A stretch of DNA of 60,485 bases. Origin: CAYGZA01 sp964354135 (lineage in GTDB: Bacteria > Planctomycetota > Planctomycetia > Pirellulales > Thermoguttaceae). The stretch is from NCBI GenBank assembly GCA_964354135.1, contig CAYGZA010000006.1, positions 1 to 60,485 on the forward strand, given 5' to 3'. Positions 24,650 through 31,532 of the stretch are shown here, one piece after another. Within the stretch, counting starts at the first letter, position 1, and every line of letters begins with the position of its first letter. The notes under the pieces are model-generated. The model searched no databases and was not told the origin of the DNA. It saw nothing but the letters and a program-made list of their open reading frames with translations. Made by a program: the position numbers and the translations under genes.

Positions 24650-24749
24650 GGGGTCAGATCGCACTGAGTCACGAGTAAGGCAGAGCCGGGCTCCGTCTAT
24701 TGACTGAGGGCGCTCTGACCCCAATCGCGAGGAAAAGCGTTCTGACCCC
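24650..24749. repeat. GGGGTCAGA repeats, inverted and direct
   Basis: GGGGTCAGA (24650-24658) is inverted at 24714-24722 (TCTGACCCC) and repeated again at 24741-24749. Such motifs often flank small non-autonomous or REP-like elements in these genomes. The segment between has no protein-like frame. Confidence 0.5.
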
Positions 24750-24753
24750 TTTC

Positions 24754-24876
24754 TCAGTTCAGAGCCAAGTGGACCATTTGGTCATCTTCCCTGCACAAAT
24801 CGGGCAGGAGATGGAGCTGGTCCGCCTTGGCCAGTGCGATGACCGGCGAGGCATTGACCACCCAGATGTCACTCAC
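24754..24876 (-). pseudogene. Truncated DUF3368 (PIN-like) toxin
   Basis: A GTG start at 24876 opens VSDIWVVNASPVIALAKADQ then LHLLPDLC, the N-terminal strand and helix of DUF3368 PIN-domain toxins, including the first acidic-site region NASP. Homology stops at about residue 28 and the frame ends at 24754 after an unrelated 14-residue tail, so the rest (about 120 aa with the remaining catalytic acids) is missing. The GTG start overlaps the stop of the antitoxin-like fragment by 8 bases, the usual toxin-antitoxin coupling. Confidence 0.6.
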
Positions 24877-24943
24877 GGCCGGCCTCTTCCAACGCCTCCT
24901 CGGCGGTGTACTGGAACGGCGAGACGCTGAACCGCCCGCCAAG
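24869..24943 (-). pseudogene. C-terminal fragment of an antitoxin
   Basis: Twenty-four codons (LGGRFSVSPFQYTAEEALEE then AGRE) end at a TGA overlapping the toxin start. The pattern SPFQYTAEEALEEAG resembles the C-terminus of small antitoxins paired with DUF3368 toxins (UPF0175-like). Upstream, at about 24945-24950, composition changes abruptly to AT-rich DNA and the frame loses similarity, so the N-terminal part was removed at that junction. Confidence 0.5.
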
Positions 24944-24972
24944 AAAATGTCGGCTTGACCGACTTGTTCGAC
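24926..24972 (-). other. Possible attC-like site at the cassette/remnant junction
   Basis: Read on the minus strand, GTCGAAC (24972-24966) and GTTCAGC (24932-24926) resemble, each with a mismatch, the R'' (RYYYAAC) and R' (GTTRRRY) core sites of integron attC. Between them lies an AGTCGG-TCAA-GCCGAC hairpin. It sits behind the AT-rich gene, where an attC would be expected. Match to consensus is imperfect, and the site overlaps the antitoxin fragment. Confidence 0.3.
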
Positions 24973-25086
24973 GCTTTTGTTGTGAGATATAAAATGAACG
25001 ACTTGGTGTTACAGCAACCTGGACTTATTGTGATCGCATTGGCAATTGTCTTTGCTGGAAAGTTAATTGGAAACCAGCTTCGGCAT

Positions 25087-25506
25087 TCATTTGAGCCTTT
25101 CCAATGTTGTTTGAAACATGACGTCAAAAATGCCCATCGCCTTGAGAACGATGAATGCGACGAGAATGAACAAGTAAAATGCAAAGTTGCCGACGATGCC
25201 CTTCAGTGCGGTGTCGGAAAAGTTGTTTGACGCGAGTTTGTCTTCCTGTGGTTCGTTTTTGTGAGTAACAGCGACGGCGTCGCGAACAATCAACAGCAGC
25301 ATGTAAATCAACGCAGCGATGAGTGCCCCTTCAGCGAAAATGAAGAACGCGAGCCAGTATATGAAATTGGCGGTGTTGAGAAATAGGCCGACGCCAACGA
25401 AGGCGTATGGAAGCCAAGAGATTAGTTTTGTGACGAGCGATAAGGCGAGTCGCACGGCTTCGGGAGCCGATGATTTTTCAATGAGCAATTTGACTTCGTC
25501 GAACAT
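25087..25506 (-). CDS. Small AT-rich membrane protein, likely cassette gene
   Basis: A 139-aa protein starting MFDEVKLLIEKSSAPEAVRL, with about four hydrophobic segments (WLPYAFVGVGLFLNTANFIY, WLAFFIFAEGALIAALIY, MLLLIVRDAVAV, and FAFYLFILVAFIVLKAMGIF) and a charged KNEPQEDKLAS loop. I start it at the ATG at 25506; an upstream in-frame ATG at 25587 would add 27 polar residues. The gene and about 100 bases around it are clearly richer in A and T than all other genes here (roughly 45% GC by eye), which points to acquisition. It lies between two integrase tails and toxin/antitoxin scraps. No family recognised. Confidence 0.6.
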   Translation of the reverse strand: MFDEVKLLIEKSSAPEAVRLALSLVTKLISWLPYAFVGVGLFLNTANFIYWLAFFIFAEGALIAALIYMLLLIVRDAVAVTHKNEPQEDKLASNNFSDTALKGIVGNFAFYLFILVAFIVLKAMGIFDVMFQTTLERLK

Positions 25507-25699
25507 ATTGCGGTTCTTGAATTGATGCGTCGACCTTCTGTTTAGATGGTTTCCAGATAAACCCGTTCTCGCGTTTTTATTCCACATAACACTCCGCGCA
25601 AGATTTTGTCTAAGCTCTTGGGTGGCAAGAGGTTAAGGCTGTTCTTGCGATGTTTCCGCGTCTTATATGGTTTCCGCATAATACGCACCGCATCCTTCC

Positions 25700-25849
25700 T
25701 CACAAGGTATCCACCGGGCTCTTCACGCCGTGGCCGCCACGATTCAGCACGTGGGTGTAGATCATCGTGGTTCGCACGTCGTTGTGGCCCAAAAGCTCCT
25801 GGATCGTACGGATGTCGTATCCGGCCTCAAGCAGGTGCGTGGCGAAGGC
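25700..25849 (-). pseudogene. Integron-integrase 3' fragment (second copy)
   Basis: Forty-nine codons (AFATHLLEAGYDIRTIQELL, then GHNDVRTTMIYTHVLNRGG, then HGVKSPVDTL) match the C-terminus of IntI tyrosine recombinases. They include the LLGH box His/Trp region and the catalytic Tyr in TMIYTHV. The preceding HTFRHS box with the second Arg is lost: upstream the frame closes within 5 codons, although a neighbouring frame reads LKRVRC, suggesting an internal deletion of about 17 codons plus a frameshift. The stop is at 25700. Downstream (toward 25590) lies the position where attI would be in an inverted-orientation integron, and a GTTATGT core-like heptamer occurs at 25590-25584. Confidence 0.7.
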
Positions 25850-25926
25850 GGCAGCGCACCCGCTTCAGTTTAGTAGTGTTTCCGCCGGTTGTCAATGGGC
25901 GCCGCCGGGATGGTTGCACCGGGCGT

Positions 25927-26094
25927 TCACCCGCGAATCCTGATTCGATGCGCTTCGACCAGAAGCAACTTCCCCCCGTAATGGCCCATCTCGGGATGCT
26001 CGGACAAATACGCCTTCAGTCTGGACACAAGCTGCGGGAGCACTTCGGGATGGTTCCGTACCTGAAATGCGATGATCCCTTTGTACCGTCCCAT
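25927..26094 (-). pseudogene. 5'-truncated DUF5615-like toxin
   Basis: A 55-residue frame (MGRYKGIIAFQVRNHPEVLP, ending KLLLVEAHRIRIRG) resembles the C-terminal half of DUF5615 PIN-like toxins, where GIIxFRVRN, a helix and KLLLVExHRIRIR are typical. Its ATG overlaps the antitoxin stop by one base (TGATG), so translation would be coupled. Full-length relatives are about 110 aa and carry the catalytic Asp residues in the missing N-terminal half. An in-frame deletion has probably inactivated the toxin while leaving the junction intact. Confidence 0.5.
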
Positions 26095-26318
26095 CAGGCA
26101 GGCACCTCGAATTCTGCGAGGTCCCGCGCGTAATCGAGGCAAGCTGCAATCTGTGTCTCTTCAAGATCGGGCAGTTCAGCGATGATGTCATGCGCAGTTT
26201 TCCCTGCTGCCAGGTATCCGAGAATCAGGCTGACAGGAATCCTCGTTCCCTTGATGCGCGGTTTTCCGCGGAGAACATCAGGTGTGCTTACAATTTCGTC
26301 TCTCCAACTGGTACTCAT
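26094..26318 (-). CDS. DUF433-family antitoxin
   Basis: A complete 74-aa protein (MSTSWRDEIVSTPDVLRGKP, then RIKGTRIPVSLILGYLAAG, then LPDLEETQIAACLDYARDLA). DUF433 proteins have a winged-helix DNA-binding fold (GKPxIKGTRIPV) and act as antitoxins, usually to DUF5615 PIN-like toxins. Here the following toxin is only a C-terminal half. A sigma-70-like promoter lies about 130 bases upstream. Confidence 0.85.
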   Translation of the reverse strand: MSTSWRDEIVSTPDVLRGKPRIKGTRIPVSLILGYLAAGKTAHDIIAELPDLEETQIAACLDYARDLAEFEVPA

Positions 26319-26443
26319 CGCGATCCTCGATTCTTACAGAGGCTACCCTCAGGGGGCCAAAGGCATCTTGCCAGTGCCATCCGGGACCATCTGTCCCTCT
26401 TTGCTGCGTGCCCGTAGCACGGAAACGCGGGCGCCACGCGCCC

Positions 26444-26474
26444 ATTATAATATCTCTTGGACTGGTCTTGTCAA
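26444..26474 (-). promoter_or_regulatory. Sigma-70-like promoter upstream of DUF433
   Basis: On the minus strand TTGACA (26474-26469) is followed by TATTAT (26452-26447, 16-base spacer) overlapping TATAAT (26449-26444, 19-base spacer). It is the best sigma-70 match noticed in the window and points toward the antitoxin gene 126 bases away. Confidence 0.5.
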
Positions 26475-26534
26475 ATCATGTTGTTGACTTCGTCTCCGTT
26501 TGCGCCTGGGGGTTACTCGTTCCTCAGAGCAGCT

Positions 26535-26559
26535 CACTCTCCCCGCAGACGGGAGAGTG
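26535..26559 (-). terminator. Hairpin after the SDR gene
   Basis: CACTCTCCC (26535-26543) and GGGAGAGTG (26551-26559) form a perfect 9-bp stem 22 bases after the SDR stop. There is no T-run, so it may be a weak or Rho-assisted terminator. Confidence 0.45.
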
Positions 26560-26580
26560 GAGTTGTTCTTGGACGGAAGC

Positions 26581-27384
26581 CTAGGGCTTGGGCGGGGCTT
26601 CCTCCATTTCGGGGAAGCGGGCCATGACCCGGCGGTAGACGCCGGAAGGCAAGAGCCGCGAGAGCCGGGCCAGGAGCCACGTGCTCCAGGGGAACCAGTC
26701 TTCCGCACGGCCGCGCTCGATGGCCCGGCAAGCGCGGCGGGCCACTTCTTCGGCCGTCAGCAGGTGCTTCAAGGTGGCGCGCTCCTCATCGGTGATCATC
26801 GGGGTATCGACGTAGCCCGGACATATCGCCGTGACTTTGATCCCCAACGGGTAGAGATCGACGCGGAGGCTTTGAAGCAGCGTGATCACCGCGGCCTTGC
26901 TGGCCGAATAGGCCGCAGCGCCGGGCAGCCCGACCATCCCGGCAATACTGGCGACCGCGGCGAGGCGGCCGGCGCGCCGCCGGATCATCCCGGGCAACAC
27001 CGCTCCGAAGGCATTGAACACGCCCTGAACGTTCGTGGCCACGACTCGATTGGCTTCCGCCGCGTCGAACTGCCTCACGCTCGTCTTGCGGTAGATGCCT
27101 GCGTTGGCGATGAGCACCTCGCAAGGGCCCAGGCGGTCTTCGAGTTCCCGCACGGCGATGGCCAAGGCCGGTCCGTCGACCACGTCTGCGACGGCGAAAC
27201 CGACCTGGCCGCCCCTGGAGTGGATCGCGGCGACCAACTCGGCGAGGAGCTCCGCTCGCCGGGCCAGAATCCCCACCTTCGCACCGCGGAAGGCAAGATG
27301 CTCGGCCAGGGCCCGGCCGATACCGCTCGAAGCGCCGGTGATCACGACGGTCTTGCCGTGCCAGAACGGATCGGGATTCCTCAT
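26581..27384 (-). CDS. Short-chain dehydrogenase/reductase
   Basis: A 267-aa classical SDR. It has NAD(P) motif TGASSGIGRALAEHLA with an Arg-Arg after strand 2 (LARRAELLAEL, suggesting NADPH), NAG in LIANAGIYRK, the catalytic Ser in VASIAGMVG, and YxxxK in AAYSASKAAVITLL followed by CPGYVDTPM. The C-terminal tail (FPWSTWLLARLSRLLPSGVY) is amphipathic or membrane-associated, as in SDRs acting on lipids such as 3-ketosphinganine reductase. I start at the ATG at 27384; the ATG at 27423 would overlap the sulfotransferase gene by 20 bases. It is probably co-transcribed with that gene. Substrate is unproven. Confidence 0.88.
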   Translation of the reverse strand: MRNPDPFWHGKTVVITGASSGIGRALAEHLAFRGAKVGILARRAELLAELVAAIHSRGGQVGFAVADVVDGPALAIAVRELEDRLGPCEVLIANAGIYRKTSVRQFDAAEANRVVATNVQGVFNAFGAVLPGMIRRRAGRLAAVASIAGMVGLPGAAAYSASKAAVITLLQSLRVDLYPLGIKVTAICPGYVDTPMITDEERATLKHLLTAEEVARRACRAIERGRAEDWFPWSTWLLARLSRLLPSGVYRRVMARFPEMEEAPPKP

Positions 27385-27403
27385 GGTGCGTTTCCGCAGG
27401 CTC

Positions 27404-28531
27404 TCAGCCAAGGGCGTATCCATACTTCTCGAAATACGGTTTCCATCGCCGCGCGATCTCGCCGCGCAACTGCGGGGTCAGCTCATAGCGGTTCGTGCGA
27501 TAATCGGCGCGGGCCGCGACATAGGCACGGACCGCCGGTTCCACCGCGTCGAATCCCGCCAGTCCGAGCCGCCCGTACAGCGCATGCACTTCGGCAACGG
27601 GATTGGAGACGAGATCCTCGTACCGCAACTCGTGGAACCGTCGCGGGTCGACGAGCCCGCGGGTCGCCTCCAGTCTCCGGTGCATCCGGCCGAACGTGTC
27701 GAAGACGTACTCTTCGAGCCCCTCCCAGGTCGGCTTCTGATATCCGTGGGACGTGAAGAGCGATTTCCACAATCGCACCGTCGACATAAAGACAGTATAG
27801 GGATCGCGGACGAGATGGACAAAGTGCGATTTCGGGAACATCTCGCAAAGGACCGGCAGGCGGAAGGTGTGCGTCGGCGATTTCAGGACGATCCTGCCCG
27901 GCCGCCGGCAGACGAGCTGCTTCAGAAAAGTCATGAGCACGCTCTTCCACCGACGGCGTTCCGGGTCGCTGAGGTCGTCGAGCTCGAGGTATCGCCCGAA
28001 TTGCGGCAGGCGGTTCGGGAAGGCAATCATGGCGTAGGGGCTGGGAAGGCCGAGGTTGCACAGGGCGAATTCGTCTTCCTGCGGCAGGTCCCAGCCCATG
28101 CTCATGTTGTCCGAGGGGCGCCGCGGCGGCAGCACGAACGCGGTCCATCGCTTGAGCAGCCACTGGCTGACCAGGAAATGATTGGGCAGGAAGCACTCGA
28201 ACGTCGTGGGACAGCGAAGCCGCCGGTCCAGGCTCAATAGCTCGTGCAGCAAGGTGGTCCCGGTCCGCCAATGCCCGATGATGAAAATGGGGTCTTCCTT
28301 CAGTTCGGCACGGCTGAAGCGATGTGCCCAGAGCGCCCACTGTACGCACCTGAGGCACGTGTTCCCGAGGCTGAAGAGCACGTCGATCAGGCAGTCGCCA
28401 AGGTAGGCCGGCGTTACGCGGAAGCGGTTGTGGGCCAGCAGCCGCATCAGCCCGAAGTAGTCGCAGCCCATCCAGATGGCGGCACCGTTCCAAGGAATCC
28501 GTGGGAATGCGTCGCTATCTCGGTCAGCCAT
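27404..28531 (-). CDS. Sulfotransferase
   Basis: A 375-aa PAPS-dependent sulfotransferase family protein. The 5'-phosphosulfate loop is DPIFIIGHWRTGTTLLHELL at about residues 80-100, and the 3'-phosphate motif is FVHLVRDPYTVFMSTVRLW at about 240. The N-terminal helix has several hydrophobic residues (CLIDVLFSLGNTCLRC), suggesting membrane proximity. The C-terminal part has FHELRYEDLVSNPVAEVHAL, typical of the family. The acceptor could be a lipid, glycan or peptide. Its stop lies 19 bases before the start I chose for the SDR gene; the divergent alpha-oxoamine synthase starts 437 bases away. Confidence 0.88.
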   Translation of the reverse strand: MADRDSDAFPRIPWNGAAIWMGCDYFGLMRLLAHNRFRVTPAYLGDCLIDVLFSLGNTCLRCVQWALWAHRFSRAELKEDPIFIIGHWRTGTTLLHELLSLDRRLRCPTTFECFLPNHFLVSQWLLKRWTAFVLPPRRPSDNMSMGWDLPQEDEFALCNLGLPSPYAMIAFPNRLPQFGRYLELDDLSDPERRRWKSVLMTFLKQLVCRRPGRIVLKSPTHTFRLPVLCEMFPKSHFVHLVRDPYTVFMSTVRLWKSLFTSHGYQKPTWEGLEEYVFDTFGRMHRRLEATRGLVDPRRFHELRYEDLVSNPVAEVHALYGRLGLAGFDAVEPAVRAYVAARADYRTNRYELTPQLRGEIARRWKPYFEKYGYALG

Positions 28532-28968
28532 CGCGCATCCTACCTGGTCTGCCGCAAGGGAGCTGCGTGCGTGCCGGCTCGGCCCGCGAAACAGCGTCCG
28601 AAATCATCGCCTGCCGTGCGCGGATTCGCGACGACGAGAACGGTGGTCTTGACTCGTGCCCCCGAAAACCCGGCGGATCCCGCCGCCGTGGGCCGACAGA
28701 GACAATCCGACTCGGAGGTGGCGACTGACGGCCACAGGGGTGGTAGAATCAGAACCATCCCCCAAGTAGGCGGGGCAACCCGCATCTGCCATAATGCCGG
28801 ACGCGGAGGTCTGCAACACGGATAGCATTACCCCAGATTGCTTGCGGAGTCAACGCTTGGCGGTAAGAATTGGGGACGCGGGTTGAGCGGCGGACTGGCG
28901 TGCCGGGCGGGAACACGGTTTGCGACCGATGCTCGGAATCCCAGGCTCACGAGATCGCGGAGAATCGG
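28532..28968. other. Divergent intergenic region, no gene seen
   Basis: These 437 bases between the sulfotransferase and alpha-oxoamine synthase genes hold short Arg-rich frames in all directions but none with protein-like composition. A TGGTAGAAT element near 28739 resembles a -10 box but has no matching -35. It should contain the promoters of both divergent units. Confidence 0.45.
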
Positions 28969-30330
28969 ATGGATAGCAGCGCGGCGGCGAGCGAACCTGA
29001 AACGCGACGCGACAAGCGGGATCTCTCCGATGGTTCCGTCCCGGGAACCGCAAGACACTCGGAGGACCGGAAGCCGCAGCAACCTGAGGCCGGCCGCAAC
29101 GCGGTCCAGCAGCTCACCGCGCGGCTTTGCCGCGACCGCTTCACTCGTCTTGCCTTGACCCTTCTCGACCAGTGGAAAGAGATCCACTTGAAGGAATTGC
29201 GGGTCGAGAAGGCCGACGACCAGCGCCGCATCAGGATCGCCGGCCGGTGGCTCTGCAACTTCGGCAGCGACAGTTTCCTCGGGCTGGATCGCGATCCGAG
29301 GGTTCAACGGGCCATCGCGACCGCCGTCAAGCAGTGGGGAACGCACAACGGGGCATCGCGGGCGTTTGCCGCCGTGGAGCTCTGCTGGGAAGCGGAGCGG
29401 CGGCTGGCGAAGTGGCTCGGTGTGGAAGACACGCTGATCTTTCCCAGCGTGACGCTGGCCAACGTCGGCTTGCTGCCCGCCCTGGTCGGCAAGGGGGACT
29501 TGCTTGTCGTCGACCGTCGCTCGCACGACAGCATCCAGCAGGCGGCGAAGATCGCCTCGGCCAACGGCGCCGTCCTGAAAGAGCTGCACCCGTGCTGCGC
29601 GGAAGCGCTGGACGGCCTTCTCCGGGAGCAGCGGCCGGAAGGCTGCCTCGTCGCAGTCGACGGCGTGTACAGCATGACGGGAGAAGTTCCGCCGCTGGCG
29701 TCGCTCAGCGAGACGGCCGGCGAGCACGGGGCGGTCCTGTACGTGGACGATGCGCACGGCACCGGCGTGGTCGGCCCAAGCGGCCGCGGCGCCGCCAGTG
29801 CGGCGATCGGCTCGCTGGACCGGATCCTCATGGTCGGATCGCTGTCGAAGGCCTTTTCCTGCATGGGCGCCTTTGTCACTTGCACGCCGCAGCTCAAGAA
29901 ATTGTTGAAGATACGCTCGAGCACCTTCATCTTCGGCGGTCCGGTGCCGCCGCCGTATCTTGCCGCGGTGTGCAAGGTGTGTGAGATCCTCGACTCGCCG
30001 GAGTACGATACGATCCTCGGCCGCCTCCGCGGCCTGGTCCAGCGTTTGCTCGACGGGCTCCGCGGCATTGGCCTGACGGTCCTCGGCGGTGAAGCGGCGA
30101 TCGTGTCGATCGTCATCGGCGACATCGAGCGCACTTTCGAGGCCGGGAAGTGGTTGTTCGACCGCGGCTTCTACGTGCAGTCGGCGACCTACCCCGCCGT
30201 GGCCATCAACGGCGGGTTGCTGCGCATCCAAGTCAACGCGAATCACTCGGTCGAAGCGATTGACGGTCTCGTGAGCGCCTTGGCCGATCTTGCCGACGCG
30301 TTTGACCTGCGCGCCAAGAGCCGTGCCTGA
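28969..30330 (+). CDS. Alpha-oxoamine synthase family PLP enzyme (second of two)
   Basis: A 453-aa PLP enzyme; I use the ATG at 28969 with GGAGA just upstream. After a 50-residue disordered N-terminus come WLCNFGSDSFLGLDRDP, GTHNGASRAFAAVELC, VVDRRSHDSIQQAAK (His on PLP), VDDAHGTGVVGPSGRGA (Asp), and the Schiff-base Lys in GSLSKAFSCMGAFVTC at about residue 294. The end is AVAINGGLLRIQVNANHSVE. The group includes serine palmitoyltransferase, cysteate acyltransferase and KBL/BioF. Proximity to an SDR and a sulfotransferase favours long-chain-base chemistry but does not prove it. No acyl carrier protein is seen nearby. Confidence 0.85.
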   Translation: MDSSAAASEPETRRDKRDLSDGSVPGTARHSEDRKPQQPEAGRNAVQQLTARLCRDRFTRLALTLLDQWKEIHLKELRVEKADDQRRIRIAGRWLCNFGSDSFLGLDRDPRVQRAIATAVKQWGTHNGASRAFAAVELCWEAERRLAKWLGVEDTLIFPSVTLANVGLLPALVGKGDLLVVDRRSHDSIQQAAKIASANGAVLKELHPCCAEALDGLLREQRPEGCLVAVDGVYSMTGEVPPLASLSETAGEHGAVLYVDDAHGTGVVGPSGRGAASAAIGSLDRILMVGSLSKAFSCMGAFVTCTPQLKKLLKIRSSTFIFGGPVPPPYLAAVCKVCEILDSPEYDTILGRLRGLVQRLLDGLRGIGLTVLGGEAAIVSIVIGDIERTFEAGKWLFDRGFYVQSATYPAVAINGGLLRIQVNANHSVEAIDGLVSALADLADAFDLRAKSRA

Positions 30331-30394
30331 ACGCTGCGACCGAGCCCTGCCTGCGCTTGGACCGCGGGCGACAACCTCCCGGAGGCCGGAACCC

Positions 30395-30724
30395 ATGGCT
30401 TGGATTCTTCTTGCGATTGCCGGATTGTCCGAGGTCGGCTGGGCCATAGGGATGAAGTACAGCGAGGGGCTCTCCCGCCTTTGGCCGAGCGTGGCTACCA
30501 TTCTCGTCAGCATCTTCAGCTTCGTGCTCCTGGCGCTGGCAATGAGGACCTTGCCGGTGGGGACCAGCTATGCCGTGTGGACGGGAATCGGCGCGGTCGG
30601 CTCGGCGATCCTGGGAATTCTCTTGTTCCACGAGTCGGGCAGCCCGGCACGCCTCGCCTGTATCGCCTTGATCGTCGTCGGAATCGTCGGCCTCAAGCTC
30701 ACGGCAAGCCAGCCAGCCCCTTGA
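30395..30724 (+). CDS. SMR-family exporter, Gdx/SugE type
   Basis: A 109-aa four-helix small multidrug resistance protein. Glu13 in AIAGLSEVGWAIGMKYSEGL is the coupling residue. WTGIGAVGSAILGILLFHES and the SPARLACIALIVVGIVGLKL end match the Gdx (guanidinium exporter, formerly SugE) branch rather than EmrE. GGAGG lies nine bases before the ATG. It follows the alpha-oxoamine synthase by 64 bases; there is no room for, and no sign of, a guanidine riboswitch. Confidence 0.9.
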   Translation: MAWILLAIAGLSEVGWAIGMKYSEGLSRLWPSVATILVSIFSFVLLALAMRTLPVGTSYAVWTGIGAVGSAILGILLFHESGSPARLACIALIVVGIVGLKLTASQPAP

Positions 30725-30848
30725 GCGGCCCGCCCCGAGGGGCCGGTCGAGCCGCGGTTGACTCGCGTGCGCTCGCGGCGATAATGAGGGGCACGCAAGA
30801 CCCGGGGATCCGAAAGACCCGCACTCACAAGCACAAAGGGAAGACGCG

Positions 30849-31250
30849 ATGAGCGGCCGATTCATTCCTGCGGCGGAAGTGGTTCGCGACAAGCTCGACT
30901 GGGGTTTGTTGGCTTGGTGCTGCCGCCCCGCGGACACGGGGGCGAAGGACCTCGTGGTGATGGAAGTCACGCTGGCCCCCGGAGCGGGCCACGCCTTCCA
31001 CAAGCACCCGAAACAGGAAGAGGTGATCTACGTGCTGGACGGCGAGGTCGAGCAGTGGCTCGACCGCCAGAAACGCGTGCTCCGCTCGGGCGATGCGGTT
31101 TTCATCCCCGGCGACGCGGTCCACGCCTCCTTCAACGTCGGGAAGAAGGACGCCAGGCTCTTGGCCATCGTCGGACCCTGCGTCAATCGGGAGAACGGCT
31201 ACGAAGTGACCGAAGTGGCCGGCGAGGCGCCGTGGAGCACGCTTCGCTAG
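30849..31250 (+). CDS. Single-domain cupin protein
   Basis: A 133-aa cupin. Motif 1 is GAGHAFHKHPKQEEVIYVLD, with the metal-binding His pair and Glu, and motif 2 is GDAVFIPGDAVHASFNVG with the last His. Such small cupins serve as metal-dependent isomerases, dioxygenases or binding proteins; nothing here specifies the substrate. GGGAAGA precedes the ATG. It lies 124 bases after the exporter gene on the same strand. Confidence 0.85.
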   Translation: MSGRFIPAAEVVRDKLDWGLLAWCCRPADTGAKDLVVMEVTLAPGAGHAFHKHPKQEEVIYVLDGEVEQWLDRQKRVLRSGDAVFIPGDAVHASFNVGKKDARLLAIVGPCVNRENGYEVTEVAGEAPWSTLR

Positions 31251-31532
31251 CGGGGCTCGGTCGCCGGGCCAAGGGCGCCTCCTGCTTAGACACCAGGAGG
31301 GATTTGCTATTCCCCCGGAATGGGCGATCGCCGAACGGGTGCCACGATTTTGGGCATCCGACCCAGAGGATTTCAGGATTGACGGACATCTCCGCCGCAA
31401 ACCCCACCATGGATGGGGGTTGTATTCGCGCGATCGGGCCGGTTTGCGCCCTGCCCGGCAGCCCTGGGCCACCGGATAACCTATGGTTCTGGAGGTTGTC
31501 CGTATCCCCGGTGCGGTGAGGCCACGTCTGCA

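Noticed and set aside
25538..25566. A second attC-like hairpin upstream of the AT-rich gene
   Set aside because: An imperfect stem with symmetrical bulges exists, but neither end fits the R'' or R' core consensus.
30331..30394. A guanidine riboswitch before the Gdx-type exporter
   Set aside because: Only 64 bases separate it from the upstream gene and no aptamer-like pairing is seen.
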